Of a DNA stretch of 56,079 nt, positions 42,376-51,725 are shown piece by piece. Within the stretch, counting starts at the first letter, position 1. Every line of letters starts with the position of its first letter. Source of the DNA: Rhizobium sullae. GTDB lineage: Bacteria > Pseudomonadota > Alphaproteobacteria > Rhizobiales > Rhizobiaceae. The stretch is taken from the NCBI RefSeq assembly GCF_900169785.1, contig NZ_FWER01000034.1, positions 1 through 56,079 of the forward strand, written 5' to 3'. A program made the position numbers and the translations under genes. The notes beneath the pieces were generated by a model. That model saw only the letters and a list, made by a program, of their open reading frames with translations, did no database searches and was not told the DNA's origin.

Positions 42376-43728
42376 ATGACGCGACGCTTTCAGGGTACAG
42401 CAGTTCTCTTCGTTCTTCTCCTCTCCTCCACCATGATGCCCGCAACTGCCCAGATGGGCAAAAAAGGCTCCATGAGCGGCAAGGATTTTGACGCGGCGGC
42501 CACCGATCAAGCCAGACGATATCTGGAGGAGGGCCGCGAGACATTCCGCTTCGACACTTTCGGCAGCGAGGACTTCTGGGGAGGCAAGCTCAAGCTCCAC
42601 GAGGCGATCGCCGGTGAGAAGCTGGGTGGCAAGGGACCGGGCCTCAGCCCCGAAAAAGCTCTGGAGCTCGGGCTGAAAGTGGATGTCAACGCGATCCCCA
42701 GGGATGTTGCCGTAGCGCTCGACAAAGGCAAGGTTGATCTTACCGATCCGGCGAGTACGGTTCTTCTGCTGAAGGCCAATGCCGTTGTTGGTGTTACCGG
42801 ATTCTTCGGCGAAGACGGAAAGACGCTGACGTCGGTCGGCATCCAGTGCGCGGTGTGCCATTCGACGGTCGACGATGCCTATGCTCCCGGTATCGGCCAT
42901 CGCCTGGATGGCTGGCCCAACCGCGACTTGAACATCGGCGCGATCATAGCGCTAGCGCCTGACCTGACGGCGTTCACCGAGATGCTGCAGATTTCCGAAG
43001 CGGAGGTGAAGAAAGCGGTGGAGGCCTGGGGACCCGGCAAGTTCGACGCCGAACTCAATCTGGACGGCAAAGCGTTCCGGCCGGACGGGAAAACCGCCGC
43101 CACGCTCAATCCACCGGCCTTCGGGCTCGCTGGCGTCAACAACCACACATGGACGGGTGCTTGGGGCACGGTAAGCTACTGGAACGCTTACGTCGGCAAT
43201 CTGGAGATGCACGGAAAAGGCGTGTTCTACGACCCCCGCCTTGACGACGCCGAGAAGTACCCGGTGGCCGCGAGAACGAAGCAGGGCCACAAGCAGGATC
43301 AGGACGACCGCATTACCGGCAAGCTGCCAGCCCTTCACTTCTATCAGTTGTCGCTGCCCGTCCCGAAGCCTCCCGAGGGTGCCTTTGACAGCGCCGCTGC
43401 GGGAAAGGGCAACACGCTCTTTAACGAAAAAGCCAAGTGCGCCACCTGCCATGTTCCGCCGCTCTTCACGGAACCAGGCTGGAACCTGCACAAAGCGGAC
43501 GAGATAGGCATCGATGATTTCCAGGCGATGCGATCTCCAGACGAGCGCTACCGTACAGTACCGCTACGGGCGCTCTGGGACATGGAAAAGGTCCACAAGG
43601 GAGGCTTCTACCACGATGGTCGGTTCGCCACCCTCGACGAGGTCGTCAAGCACTACGATCAGCATCTCAAGCTAAATCTTAGCGATCAGGAGAGGAGCGA
43701 TCTGATCGAGTATCTGAAGTCGATCTAA
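42376..43728 (+). CDS. Di-heme cytochrome c, CCP/MauG-like
   Basis: About 450 aa. GGAGGGAC precedes the ATG at 42376. Signal peptide MTRRFQGTAVLFVLLLSSTM with cleavage after MPATAQ. Two CxxCH haem sites: CAVCH near residue 158 and CATCH near 355. The regions VGVTGFFGEDGKTLTSVGIQ, LNPPAFGLAGVNNHTWTGAW and FYHDGRFATLDEVVKHYDQH fit the bacterial cytochrome-c peroxidase/MauG fold, with a longer middle than classical CCP. It acts in the periplasm as an electron carrier or peroxidase-like enzyme (inference). First gene of a redox operon. Confidence 0.85.
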   Translation: MTRRFQGTAVLFVLLLSSTMMPATAQMGKKGSMSGKDFDAAATDQARRYLEEGRETFRFDTFGSEDFWGGKLKLHEAIAGEKLGGKGPGLSPEKALELGLKVDVNAIPRDVAVALDKGKVDLTDPASTVLLLKANAVVGVTGFFGEDGKTLTSVGIQCAVCHSTVDDAYAPGIGHRLDGWPNRDLNIGAIIALAPDLTAFTEMLQISEAEVKKAVEAWGPGKFDAELNLDGKAFRPDGKTAATLNPPAFGLAGVNNHTWTGAWGTVSYWNAYVGNLEMHGKGVFYDPRLDDAEKYPVAARTKQGHKQDQDDRITGKLPALHFYQLSLPVPKPPEGAFDSAAAGKGNTLFNEKAKCATCHVPPLFTEPGWNLHKADEIGIDDFQAMRSPDERYRTVPLRALWDMEKVHKGGFYHDGRFATLDEVVKHYDQHLKLNLSDQERSDLIEYLKSI

Positions 43729-43777
43729 CCGCCGCACGGCGGATAGGTATTCTCGAATTTCATTGGGAGGAAAGACC

Positions 43778-44104
43778 ATGAAAAAGAAACGTGGCGAGGT
43801 AGAGCGAGATCAGACAGAATGTGGCCCGGGTCAATCTGTGTCCCGACGGAAATTCTTGAAGGCGACGATGACCGGCGTTGCGATCGCCGGCGCAGCCGGA
43901 CTTTCGGGATGCCTGACGGGGCAGCCTGTGGCTCGCGGAGCCGGAACGACGCCGAAATCCGTCGCCCGTTATCAGGATAGGCCGAACAAGGGTCGCCGCT
44001 GCGGCGGGTGCACTCATTTCCTTGAGCCGAATGCGTGCGAGGTCGTTGCGGGCGAGATCAGCCCCAACGGCTGGTGCCGTTTCCACGAGCCACGGCCTGC
44101 TTGA
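43778..44104 (+). CDS. Tat-exported high-potential iron-sulfur protein (HiPIP)-like
   Basis: 108 aa from the ATG after GGGAGG. A twin-arginine motif SRRKFLK leads into a hydrophobic segment (GVAIAGAAGLSGC). The mature part has four Cys, spaced C-x2-C-x8-C-x12-C, within CGGCTHFLEPNACEVVAG and WCRFHEP, the compact HiPIP cluster-binding pattern. HiPIPs carry one 4Fe-4S cluster and shuttle electrons in the periplasm. Its position right behind a di-heme cytochrome points to a common electron path. Confidence 0.85.
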   Translation: MKKKRGEVERDQTECGPGQSVSRRKFLKATMTGVAIAGAAGLSGCLTGQPVARGAGTTPKSVARYQDRPNKGRRCGGCTHFLEPNACEVVAGEISPNGWCRFHEPRPA

Positions 44105-44134
44105 GGAGCAAAGCCGAGCAAGGAGTAAGGCACA

Positions 44135-44626
44135 GTGACGACTACCAAGGAATCTCCGCTTATCGAAGGAAATCCGCGCAGCACTGCGCATATTGCAGAT
44201 CACCCTATCCACCCGATGCTGATCCCGTTCCCGGTGGTGTTCGTCGTTTCTACACTCTTCTGCGATCTCGCTTTCTGGCGATCCGGTTCGCCGTTCTGGC
44301 CGCAGGCGGCGCTGTGGCTGCTCGGAGGAGCGCTCGTCTTCGGAACGTTGGCGGCGTTGGCGGGCCTGACCGATTTCCTGGGTGAGAAGCGCATCCGCGC
44401 CCTGAGCGACGCCTGGCAGCATTTCATTGGCAACGCGATCGCGATCGTCCTGACGCTCGTCAACTTCTACCTGCGCTATCAGAATGGCGATCCAGCGGTT
44501 CTTCCTGAAGGACTCCTCCTATCCCTGATCGTGGTAGGCATCTTTCTGTTCACGGGCTGGAAGGGCTGGGAGATGGTCTACAGGCACCGCGTCGGGGTTG
44601 CCGACGAAGAGACCAGACTGAGATAG
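44135..44626 (+). CDS. DUF2231 integral membrane protein
   Basis: 163 aa from GTG at 44135 with AAGGAG upstream. Family opening IADHPIHPMLIPFPVVFVVS, four membrane spans, and a GLTDFLG and AWQHFIGNAI segment with conserved His that could carry haem, as proposed for DUF2231 members (inference). It lies 30 bases after the HiPIP gene in the same direction. It could be the membrane partner of the periplasmic carriers. Confidence 0.85.
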   Translation: MTTTKESPLIEGNPRSTAHIADHPIHPMLIPFPVVFVVSTLFCDLAFWRSGSPFWPQAALWLLGGALVFGTLAALAGLTDFLGEKRIRALSDAWQHFIGNAIAIVLTLVNFYLRYQNGDPAVLPEGLLLSLIVVGIFLFTGWKGWEMVYRHRVGVADEETRLR

Positions 44627-44681
44627 GCGACTGCGCTCGTGGTGTGGAGCCATCAGGTCACCGCTGAACGGGAGTGTAGAT

Positions 44682-45620
44682 ATGATCACAAAAGCCGCTC
44701 TGCTGGTTGGCATCGCGCTCTTCCCAACAGTTGTCTGCGCCCAACAGGAAGGCGTCCTTCATAAAGTTGAGACGAACGTCTTTCGACCTAAGCATGAGCC
44801 CTTCAACGAGGATGTGTTGAAGCGACTAAAGGTTCCGGAAGGCTTCGAGGTCAGCGTCTTTGCCCGCGAGCTCGGCAATGCCCGCATGATGGCGGTCGCG
44901 GAAGACGGAACCGTCTACGTGACGCGACCCGAGGAAAAGGACGTGATCGCCATCAAGGAAGGCGATCCAAAGCCTCATATGGTTGCCTCCGATCACGACG
45001 GCATCCACGGCATTGCGATCCGGGACGGCCGTATCTTTCTCGCCACTGTCCACGCGGTGATGGTGGCGGACCTGAATGAGGACGGCACCATCGGCAAATT
45101 GGAGACGATAGTCGATGACCTGCCGGATGGTGGCCAGCATGGGCGGCGAACGCTTGCCTTCGCGCCCGACGGAGCGCTGCACATCAACGTCGGTAGTTCG
45201 TGCGATGCCTGCTTCGAAAGCAGCGATGAAAAGGCCGCCAACCTTCGGCTGGACCTCAAGGACAAGAAGCGGACGGTTTTCGCGAAGGGGCTGAGAAACA
45301 TGCTCGGCTTCGACTGGCACCCCGAGACGGGCCTTATGTGGGGCGTCGATCACGGTGTCGACCATCTAGGCGACGAGCTGCCGGGCGAGGAGTTGAACAA
45401 GATCGAGCAGGGAGCGCATTACGGCTGGCCGTTCTGCTACGGCGACCGCCAGCCGGACTGGGCCAGTTTCACCATGCCGGAGGATGAGCCGAAGGATGAA
45501 TTCTGCCGGACCAAAACTCTCGGGCCAGCACGATCGTCGGCACGCCGTCGCGTCTCTTCGTGGGCGGTCCTCCAGCGGAGGACAAGAGGGCACTGCCCTT
45601 TGGAACCTTGCGGGCTGTAG
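44682..45620 (+). pseudogene. L-sorbosone/PQQ-type sugar dehydrogenase, truncated
   Basis: Signal peptide MITKAALLVGIALFPTVVCA, then a beta-propeller start (LKVPEGFEVSVFARELGNAR, HDGIHGIAIRDGRIFLATVH, GQHGRRTLAFAPDGALHINV, GLRNMLGFDWHPETGLMWGV, IEQGAHYGWPFCYGDRQPDW). At about 45510, after EFCRTK, family similarity stops; the following 35 codons are unrelated sequence up to the stop. Full members run to about 400 aa or more, so one or two blades are missing. Such enzymes oxidise aldoses in the periplasm, feeding electrons to cytochromes. Confidence 0.7.
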
Positions 45621-45626
45621 CAAGTT
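45602..45626 (+). promoter_or_regulatory. EcfG-type promoter of the MBL-fold gene
   Basis: GGAAC at 45602-45606, 16 bases, AGTT at 45623-45626, 29 bases before the ATG. Confidence 0.65.
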
Positions 45627-45654
45627 AGCTTCTCGTTAACGGCGAGGATAGCAA

Positions 45655-46542
45655 ATGCACACGCAAATCGGGTTGACAAGAGAGGATGTGGCCGGCTTTG
45701 AAGAAGCCCCCGACGGCTCACGTATTCTCTTGGCCGACATCGCCTATCTCAAGCTCTCAATCGTCAACGCAATTTTTTGTGGCAGTCCAACAGCAGGTGA
45801 CGGCAGCTGGGTCTTGGTCGATACAGGGCTGCCGACTTCAGCCGAAACGATCGCGCAGACAGCAGAACGGAGATTTTCTGCTCGCTCACGCCCTGAGGCG
45901 ATTGTCCTCACGCACGGCCATTTTGATCACTCCGGTTCGGCTGAAACGCTTGCCGCGCGCTGGGACGTACCCGTCTATGCGCATCCCCTTGAGCATCCCT
46001 ATCTTAATGGCGGCGCTAGCTATCCGCCGGCGGATCCATGGGTCGGTGGAGGTACTTTCTCGCTTCTGTCGCCGCTCTTCCCGCGCAAACCAATCGATCT
46101 CGGCGACAGGCTAAAATCGCTCCCGAGCGATGGCAGCGTGCCCGGCATACCAGAGTGGTCGTGGATTCATACGCCTGGACACGCTCCGGGTCATATTTCT
46201 CTCTGGCGGGAGCGAGATCGAACGCTGATTGCGGGAGATGCGGTGATTACGACTGGCCAGGAGTCAGCCTACGAGGTTCTGACCCAGACGCCGGAAATGC
46301 ACGGACCGCCGCGATATTTCACGATCGACTGGCTTGCCGCCGAAGCGTCGGTAACAGCACTTGCCCGGCTGGAACCCGAGAGAATAATTTCAGGGCACGG
46401 GCCGCCGCTTTCCGGGCCCAATATGCGGTCCGCGTTATGGAAGCTGTCGGATAATTTCCAGCAGGTGGCGGTACCGCGAGAGGGAAAATACGTGGCAAAG
46501 CGCGCGACCGCCGACGATGATTCCGCCTACCGCTCGCCCTGA
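45655..46542 (+). CDS. MBL-fold metallo-hydrolase
   Basis: 295 aa. The metal site is THGHFDHSG near residues 84-92, with further ligands in HTPGHAPGHIS, AGDAV and ISGHGPPLSG, which is the complete set for two metals. The N-terminus has SWVLVDTGLP. GCGAGGA precedes the ATG. There is no signal peptide. The HxHxDH..H..D..H arrangement fits glyoxalase II-like or lactonase-like hydrolases; the substrate is unknown. Single gene with its own stress promoter. Confidence 0.88.
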   Translation: MHTQIGLTREDVAGFEEAPDGSRILLADIAYLKLSIVNAIFCGSPTAGDGSWVLVDTGLPTSAETIAQTAERRFSARSRPEAIVLTHGHFDHSGSAETLAARWDVPVYAHPLEHPYLNGGASYPPADPWVGGGTFSLLSPLFPRKPIDLGDRLKSLPSDGSVPGIPEWSWIHTPGHAPGHISLWRERDRTLIAGDAVITTGQESAYEVLTQTPEMHGPPRYFTIDWLAAEASVTALARLEPERIISGHGPPLSGPNMRSALWKLSDNFQQVAVPREGKYVAKRATADDDSAYRSP

Positions 46543-46693
46543 AGACCTGCCGCAGGGCTTCGGCGAAAATAAGCCGGTGCCGGGTGATTACTCTGCGACC
46601 TCCAGCCGAAGCATTGCGTTCGCCGCGAAGCGGCCCGAGGCGCTTGTCCCGACGCGCTTTCGAGACATGGCTGCGCCCGTCCGATCCGCTCGG

Positions 46694-47040
46694 TCAACTG
46701 CCAATACTTCGTTCATAACGTGTCCATGAAAGGCATGTGAATATTCGCTTTCCCGTCTCCTCCTTTGCCGCCGATCTGTCTGCAGAGGGTGGATCTCTCG
46801 GCGGCTGCGGCGGCTGCATTGATACCGCGGGCAGATCAGGATCAATCGAAGCCAATGAGACGGCGTGCATTTCCTCATCAAAGGCGGCGCTTTTTTGCAC
46901 CTCAGCGGGAACATCTTGCAGCTCCGCTTGTTTACGGTCATGTCGCGCGGCGGGTCTTCCATTTTTCCACGGACGGCCTCAGCCCCTTTGCTAGTGCTGC
47001 CGCACGATCGCCGCTGTCGCGGACCATAAGCGTGAGCACG
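46694..47040 (-). pseudogene. Possible frameshifted small hypothetical gene
   Basis: Reading leftwards, HVLTLMVRDSGDRAAALAKG runs to a stop, while the next frame continues as WKNGRPAARHDRKQAELQDV, then EVQKSAAFDEEMHAVSLASI and a Pro-rich stretch. One base change near 46975 would join them into a protein-like sequence of about 110 aa. No family is known. Weak evidence. Confidence 0.25.
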
Positions 47041-47053
47041 TGACATTCGGCGC

Positions 47054-47090
47054 GACAGGGCCTGTTCCGAACGAACGAACAGGTCCTGTC
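47054..47090. repeat. Long perfect-arm hairpin
   Basis: GACAGGGCCTGTTC (47054-47067) pairs with GAACAGGTCCTGTC (47077-47090): 14 base pairs, one of them G-T, with a 9-base loop CGAACGAAC. No T run follows, so it is not a simple terminator. It lies between the MBL gene and the gene at 47393, in an otherwise featureless 850-base stretch. Confidence 0.55.
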
Positions 47091-47392
47091 GTTCGGACTG
47101 AGGCCCCAAAATGATCGGTACTTGCATCCAGCTGCAATACCGCCCGAAGCGGCCCTCAATGCGCGTGAAGGACGCGCGCCAACGCTTGAAGCCGTGCTGC
47201 CGGACACTGTCATGCGGCAGGAACATGCAGCTGCGCAGCTCTCTCGATCCGGCTTTGATGTCAGAAAAGAAAAGCTTGCCGAATGAAGACTTGGTCGGGC
47301 AGCGTACAGTTCGAGTCCGGGCATCTTATATGTCTTGATTCTAAATTAGACTTCGGTATCGTCCTCCTTTCGCGATATGGGAGGAGTTACAC

Positions 47393-47578
47393 ATGGAACG
47401 TGTGGAGCCGAAGAACACGGATACCGGACCAACAACCAGGGTGTGGTCGGTGCGGGAATATTCGAAACGGCACCAGATTGGCGAAACGGAACAGGCTCGA
47501 TTGCTTCAGTTGTTTGGCCCATTCGCGACCGCATGCGAGCTTATGTACAATGCAAAGCGGAATCCGAAGTGGCGTTAA
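47393..47578 (+). CDS. Small conserved hypothetical protein (61 aa)
   Basis: GGGAGGAG lies 7 bases before the ATG. Soluble: TRVWSVREYSKRHQIGETEQ, then ARLLQLFGPFATACELMYNA, ending PKWR. This looks like a recurrent short rhizobial protein of helical type; no named domain. Competing frames over the same DNA lack a site. Confidence 0.6.
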   Translation: MERVEPKNTDTGPTTRVWSVREYSKRHQIGETEQARLLQLFGPFATACELMYNAKRNPKWR

Positions 47579-47645
47579 TGCCTCGCCGAAGTGGCACGCG
47601 GACTCAAGCAGTTTTGCAAAAAGGCCGACATGACAACAAACCACT

Positions 47646-48984
47646 TTAGATGAACGAAGTTGCGACAAGCCCGAGGCTTGCGGAAAAGACCGCCGCCGTC
47701 GTCACCCAGGCCATCACGTTCATCGCTCGGGAATTCACCTGCTTACCCATGATGTTCCTGTTGTTTGTCATCAGCACGATCAGGAGCAGAAGCGGCGGCG
47801 TCGCAAATCCCTGTACAATACCCGCCCAGACCAGGGCTTTCATCGGGTTGAAGCCGAGGAAGTTCATGCCGACGGCAACAAGCGTGATCACGCCGATGAC
47901 GAGATAGAACCTCGGAGCCTGACGCGCCGTTGCGTGCAAGGTACCCTTGATACCAACTGACTGCGCGAAATCATATGCGGCGCCGGTGGTCATGACGGGC
48001 ACTGCGAGGAAACCAACCGATATGACGCCTGCCGCGAATAGAAATCCAGCCGCATTTCCGGCAATCGGCTTTAACGCCTCAGCAGCCTGTGCAGCGGTCT
48101 CTATCTCCGTTTGGCCATTGGCATGCAAAGTTGCGCCTGTCGCCAGAATAATGAAATACATGATCAGATTGGAAAATGTCATGCCAATCCAGATATCGCG
48201 CTGAGACCGGCGCAATTCTTTGTCGCTCGCGCCCTTGCGCTGGTTCAGCGTTGTTTTGCCGTCCGCAATTTGGTCTTCGACTTCCTCGTTTGACTGCCAT
48301 GCATAAAGATAGGCAGACAGCGTCGTCCCGATTATCGCGACGACGATGGACAGGAATTCCTTACTGAATTCGATCGAAGGAACGACGGTGCCCCTCAAAA
48401 CCGCGAAGAGATCCGGCTTTGCTAGAAAAGCGGCAGCGGCATAAGCAAGCAGCGACAACGCCAGCCAGCGGAAAATACTTCTGATGAGCGTATAGGAGCC
48501 GAATATCTGCAATGCGAAGATCAAGGCCGCTACGGCCGCCGCAATTATCGGCACCGGCAGCGGCACGAAGAGGCCCGATCGCCGCCGCCATGCCACCGAG
48601 ATCTGCCGCGGCCTCGATCGCGTTGCCAATCACCACGCCGGCCAAAACACCCCAAAGCAGCCAGCGGGGGTAGAAGTCATGGATCGCCTGAAACAATCCT
48701 CTCCCGGAGACCTGCCCGAGCTTGGATGAGAGATAGACGACCGTGAACATCATTGGCAGCGTGATCGGTGCTGTCCATAAGATATCAAGCCCAAAACGCG
48801 CACCAGCACTGGCATAGGTGCCGATAGCAGACGGATCGTCATCCGCCGCGCCTGAAATTATGCCGCGTCCGAGTGATCCTCCTACCGCCATCGACCTTCC
48901 TCGTTCGCCGCGGGCGGAGGATCGTAGTTCATCGTGGTTTAGCTCGCGTTTTAAGAACGCGCCCGCATCGTTTGACGCTTTCAT
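47646..48984 (-). pseudogene. NRAMP-family divalent metal transporter, frameshifted
   Basis: The first frame (start ATG 48984, or 48891 where AGGAAGG precedes) gives ISGAADDDPSAIGTYASAGA and LLWGVLAGVVIGNAIEAAAD, up to GGMAAAIG. At about 48575 one extra G shifts the frame; LFVPLPVPIIAAAVAALIFA and the remaining spans follow to 47646. Together about 440 aa and 11 spans. The canonical helix-1 motif DPGN is DPSA here and the helix-6 MPH is VMTTGA, so metal selectivity likely differs from Mn/Fe NRAMPs. May be a sequence error in a G run. Confidence 0.75.
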
Positions 48985-49077
48985 ACGCGATCATCAGAGG
49001 GCACACGAAGCCTCTGGTACGGATACCATGACCGCTGTCCTCGTGGTGGGCATCATGACCGAGGCGTAGCGTCAGAT

Positions 49078-49102
49078 AACCGTGGCGGATGACAAATGTT
49101 CC
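49078..49102 (-). promoter_or_regulatory. EcfG-type promoter of the NRAMP gene
   Basis: Leftward GGAAC (49102-49098), 16 bases, GGTT (49081-49078). Confidence 0.55.
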
Positions 49103-49317
49103 CTGTCGCTGTTAGCCCGGTCCAAGGCGGACGGGCGCCTCGGCCTCGAATTCAACCGCCTTCGTCTCGCAGCGTCGGGTGTCATCTGCGTCGATGCACC
49201 GCCCCGTACCTGTCGTAAAGCTTGTTTACCGCAACCTCCCCAGGGATCGGCACATAGGCGAACAAATGCATTCCGCGAGAGTTCGGAGGATAAAGCTGAT
49301 ACCGTGAGGAGTTGGAA

Positions 49318-49548
49318 ATGGTCGTAATTCATTTAGACGACGCCAGGAATGAACCGGACGCGGATCTGATAAAACATGACGGCACAGGCCGCAGCTTTTA
49401 TAAGTTTGCCTGCGAATTCGAGATGGACGGGCGGGCTTGGGCAGTAGCCTTTTGGGCGCATTCGCAAGGCGACGCCGAACATCGCGTCGAGGCAATGAAG
49501 CGCAGCCTGCGTTGCCTCGGTCAGATCTACAGCGAAGGCGAGATGTAG
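49318..49548 (+). CDS. Small conserved hypothetical protein (76 aa)
   Basis: GAGGAG sits 7 bases before the ATG. Alpha/beta-like: RSFYKFACEFEMDGRAWAVA, then FWAHSQGDAEHRVEAMKRSL and RCLGQIYSEGEM. It resembles a compact one-domain protein recurrent in rhizobial genomes; no name known. No island-type promoter upstream. Confidence 0.65.
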   Translation: MVVIHLDDARNEPDADLIKHDGTGRSFYKFACEFEMDGRAWAVAFWAHSQGDAEHRVEAMKRSLRCLGQIYSEGEM

Positions 49549-49913
49549 TGAACAGGCCCGCTCAATTTTTCACGTAGCTGGCGAAGCTCTCCGCCGGCGG
49601 TAACATTCCTGCCCCGGCGGCAGGTTCCTGCGGCCCCACCGGGTCTCTCTTGCCGTGGTAGGGGTCCAACGGCCTGATCACGTTGATTGCTGCCGTTGAG
49701 TCGCGCCACACTCAATGAAACGGCAAGGATAATTGTGGGTAAATATCCACTGAAGATGTTTCCGTTCGAAATGTCGTGCGCGATTGTTACGCCCGCGGGC
49801 GTGAACCTTGCCACTATTGAAGCGACGAGACCTTGCACTACCCTTTATTGGGTCGGCCGCTCTGGGGCGAATCGCAACAGTTCCTGATGCCCGCCATTCA
49901 CGGAAACCTACGA

Positions 49914-50189
49914 ATGAAGGACTTCTTCAAGATTGGAAAGGCAACTCTTTTGCTGAAGAGACCTTTTTTGCGCGGGACGCTGTCCGGTGCGCCTTTGGAC
50001 GATCCTGCAAGCGAACTACTGCGGACATTCGGAAAGGCGATTGACCGTCGCGACAACGTGAAGCGCAAAGGTGAGGATCCTGTCATAATCAAAGAGAATG
50101 ATGATATTTGCGCCGAGCTGGAGCTCGAACTCATCGTGGTGCTTCGCGCGCTAAGGCAACGAGAGCTGCGGCAACGGTCGAGCCAGTAA
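49914..50189 (+). CDS. Hypothetical protein
   Basis: 91 aa from ATG 49914 (or 100 aa from 49887). It has a basic N-terminus (MKDFFKIGKATLLLKRPFLR) and a helical acidic end (ENDDICAELELELIVVLRAL). There is no strong ribosome binding site. The stretch 49549-49900 upstream shows nothing else. Confidence 0.45.
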   Translation: MKDFFKIGKATLLLKRPFLRGTLSGAPLDDPASELLRTFGKAIDRRDNVKRKGEDPVIIKENDDICAELELELIVVLRALRQRELRQRSSQ

Positions 50190-50245
50190 GGCGACCGGAA
50201 TTTAATGGTTGTTGTTTATCGGCAAGCGTCTTTGTTGCACTAAGG

Positions 50246-51667
50246 CTATAGCCTGATTTTCGGCAGCGGCTTTCTGGCCGGGCCGTGGATGACTGATCCG
50301 TCCGCGGCGAAAATCGAGCCGTGGCAAGGGCAGTCCCATGTGCGATCCGCGTTATTCCAAGTGAGCGTACAGCCCTTATGCGTGCAGGACGCGGACAAGG
50401 TATGGATCAGGCCGGCATCGTCTCGCCAAGCTGCAATCTTCTCCTGCCCGCGCACAAGCACGCCGCCTTGCCTAGCCTCAATTTCGTCCAGGCTCCGGAC
50501 GATCGATTGGCTGTCGCCGCTCTTGTGGAAATCTTTCGGATAGGGTCTTGTCGGGTCGTAGAGCCTTGCCCAGGCATTGGGATGGCCGGCAATTAAATCG
50601 GCGATCAACATACCGACAGCCGTGCCATTGCTGATCCCCCAAGCGTTGAAGCCGGTGGCGATGTAGAAGCCTGGGGCGCTCGTCGGGTCGGGCTCGCCGC
50701 CGTATGGAACCCGGTCTGCCGTGTCGTAGTCCTCGTTGCACCAGCGCCAAAGCGCCTCGCCAACGCGCAGGTTGGCACGCACCCAACGTTCAAGCTCCAC
50801 GAATCGCGCCGCCACATCGCCGTCCTGACCCGTTCTGAAATGGGGGCCTAGCGCCACCAGCAGCGGTCCTTGCGCGTCGCGGCCGGTCCGCAGCGAGCGC
50901 GATGGTTCTTCGACGGTAATGAACATGCCGTCGATCAAGGCAGCATCGTCGAGGCGGAAGGCCATGGCAACGTGGCTTCTCGGCTGCGTGCGGTGCGACA
51001 TGCCTACGGGACTCTTGACCGTCATGTTTGTTGCTACAACGACATTTTCGGCGTGCACCGTGCCACCGTCGGTGACCACGCGCCAGCGGCTCGCCTCACC
51101 AATGAGCCGTGCGCGACTATTTTCGAAAATCTTGCCGCCTCGCGCGGTTACGACCGCGGAGAGTCCGGTCAGATATCGGGCGGGATTGAACTGCGCCTGG
51201 TTTGGGAAGCGGAGTGCGGCGGCGGTTTCGAAAGGCAGGGGCGCGCGGTCGAGCACCTCCGCCTGAAGACCGAGGCTTCGCGCGGCCTCCGCCTCGACCT
51301 TGATAAGGGCGGAAGTCGCGGGATCCTGCGTATACGCATAGGCTGACTTAGCCTCGAGATTGCAGTCAATGCCGTGTTCTGCAATCCAGCCCTTGATGCA
51401 ATCTGCCCCTGCGCTGTTGGCTTCGGCGTAGGCGCGGGCATGCTCAAGGCCGATCGTATCGATCAGGTGACGATAGATGAGCCGATGCTGCGTGGTGATC
51501 TTAGCCGTTGATCGGCCAGTAACCTGCCTTCCCACACGCAATCCTTCGATCACGATTACGGAACGTCCCGCCTCAAGCAGCCGCAGGGCCGTTGTGAGAC
51601 CCACGATGCCTGCGCCCACAACAACCGTTTCGGCATGAATGGAAGCGTCGAGAGGAGGATAGGTCAT
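50246..51667 (-). CDS. FAD-dependent oxidoreductase with C-terminal Rieske domain
   Basis: 473 aa from the ATG at 51667 (GGAG ahead; the frame is open to 51721). The N-terminal DAO-type FAD domain has ETVVVGAGIVGLTTALRLLE and VTGRSTAKITTQHRLIYRHL. FAD-end motif: GFYIATGFNAWGISNGTAVG. The last 100 residues are a Rieske [2Fe-2S] domain with both ligand loops intact: CTHKGC and CPCHGS. This fusion is typical of putative amino-acid oxidase-Rieske proteins; electrons would pass from FAD to the cluster. The substrate is unknown. A truncated paralogue lies at 41776. Confidence 0.9.
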   Translation of the reverse strand: MTYPPLDASIHAETVVVGAGIVGLTTALRLLEAGRSVIVIEGLRVGRQVTGRSTAKITTQHRLIYRHLIDTIGLEHARAYAEANSAGADCIKGWIAEHGIDCNLEAKSAYAYTQDPATSALIKVEAEAARSLGLQAEVLDRAPLPFETAAALRFPNQAQFNPARYLTGLSAVVTARGGKIFENSRARLIGEASRWRVVTDGGTVHAENVVVATNMTVKSPVGMSHRTQPRSHVAMAFRLDDAALIDGMFITVEEPSRSLRTGRDAQGPLLVALGPHFRTGQDGDVAARFVELERWVRANLRVGEALWRWCNEDYDTADRVPYGGEPDPTSAPGFYIATGFNAWGISNGTAVGMLIADLIAGHPNAWARLYDPTRPYPKDFHKSGDSQSIVRSLDEIEARQGGVLVRGQEKIAAWRDDAGLIHTLSASCTHKGCTLTWNNADRTWDCPCHGSIFAADGSVIHGPARKPLPKIRL

Positions 51668-51725
51668 GGCTCCGGCTGTTTCCGTCCAGCAGCAGCCTGA
51701 TTTTCCCGAGAGCATGCCCATCGGC

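Noticed and set aside
46588..47226. Long leftward frame (about 212 codons)
   Set aside because: Arg/Cys-rich composition, no ribosome binding site and no domain; it is an out-of-frame reading.
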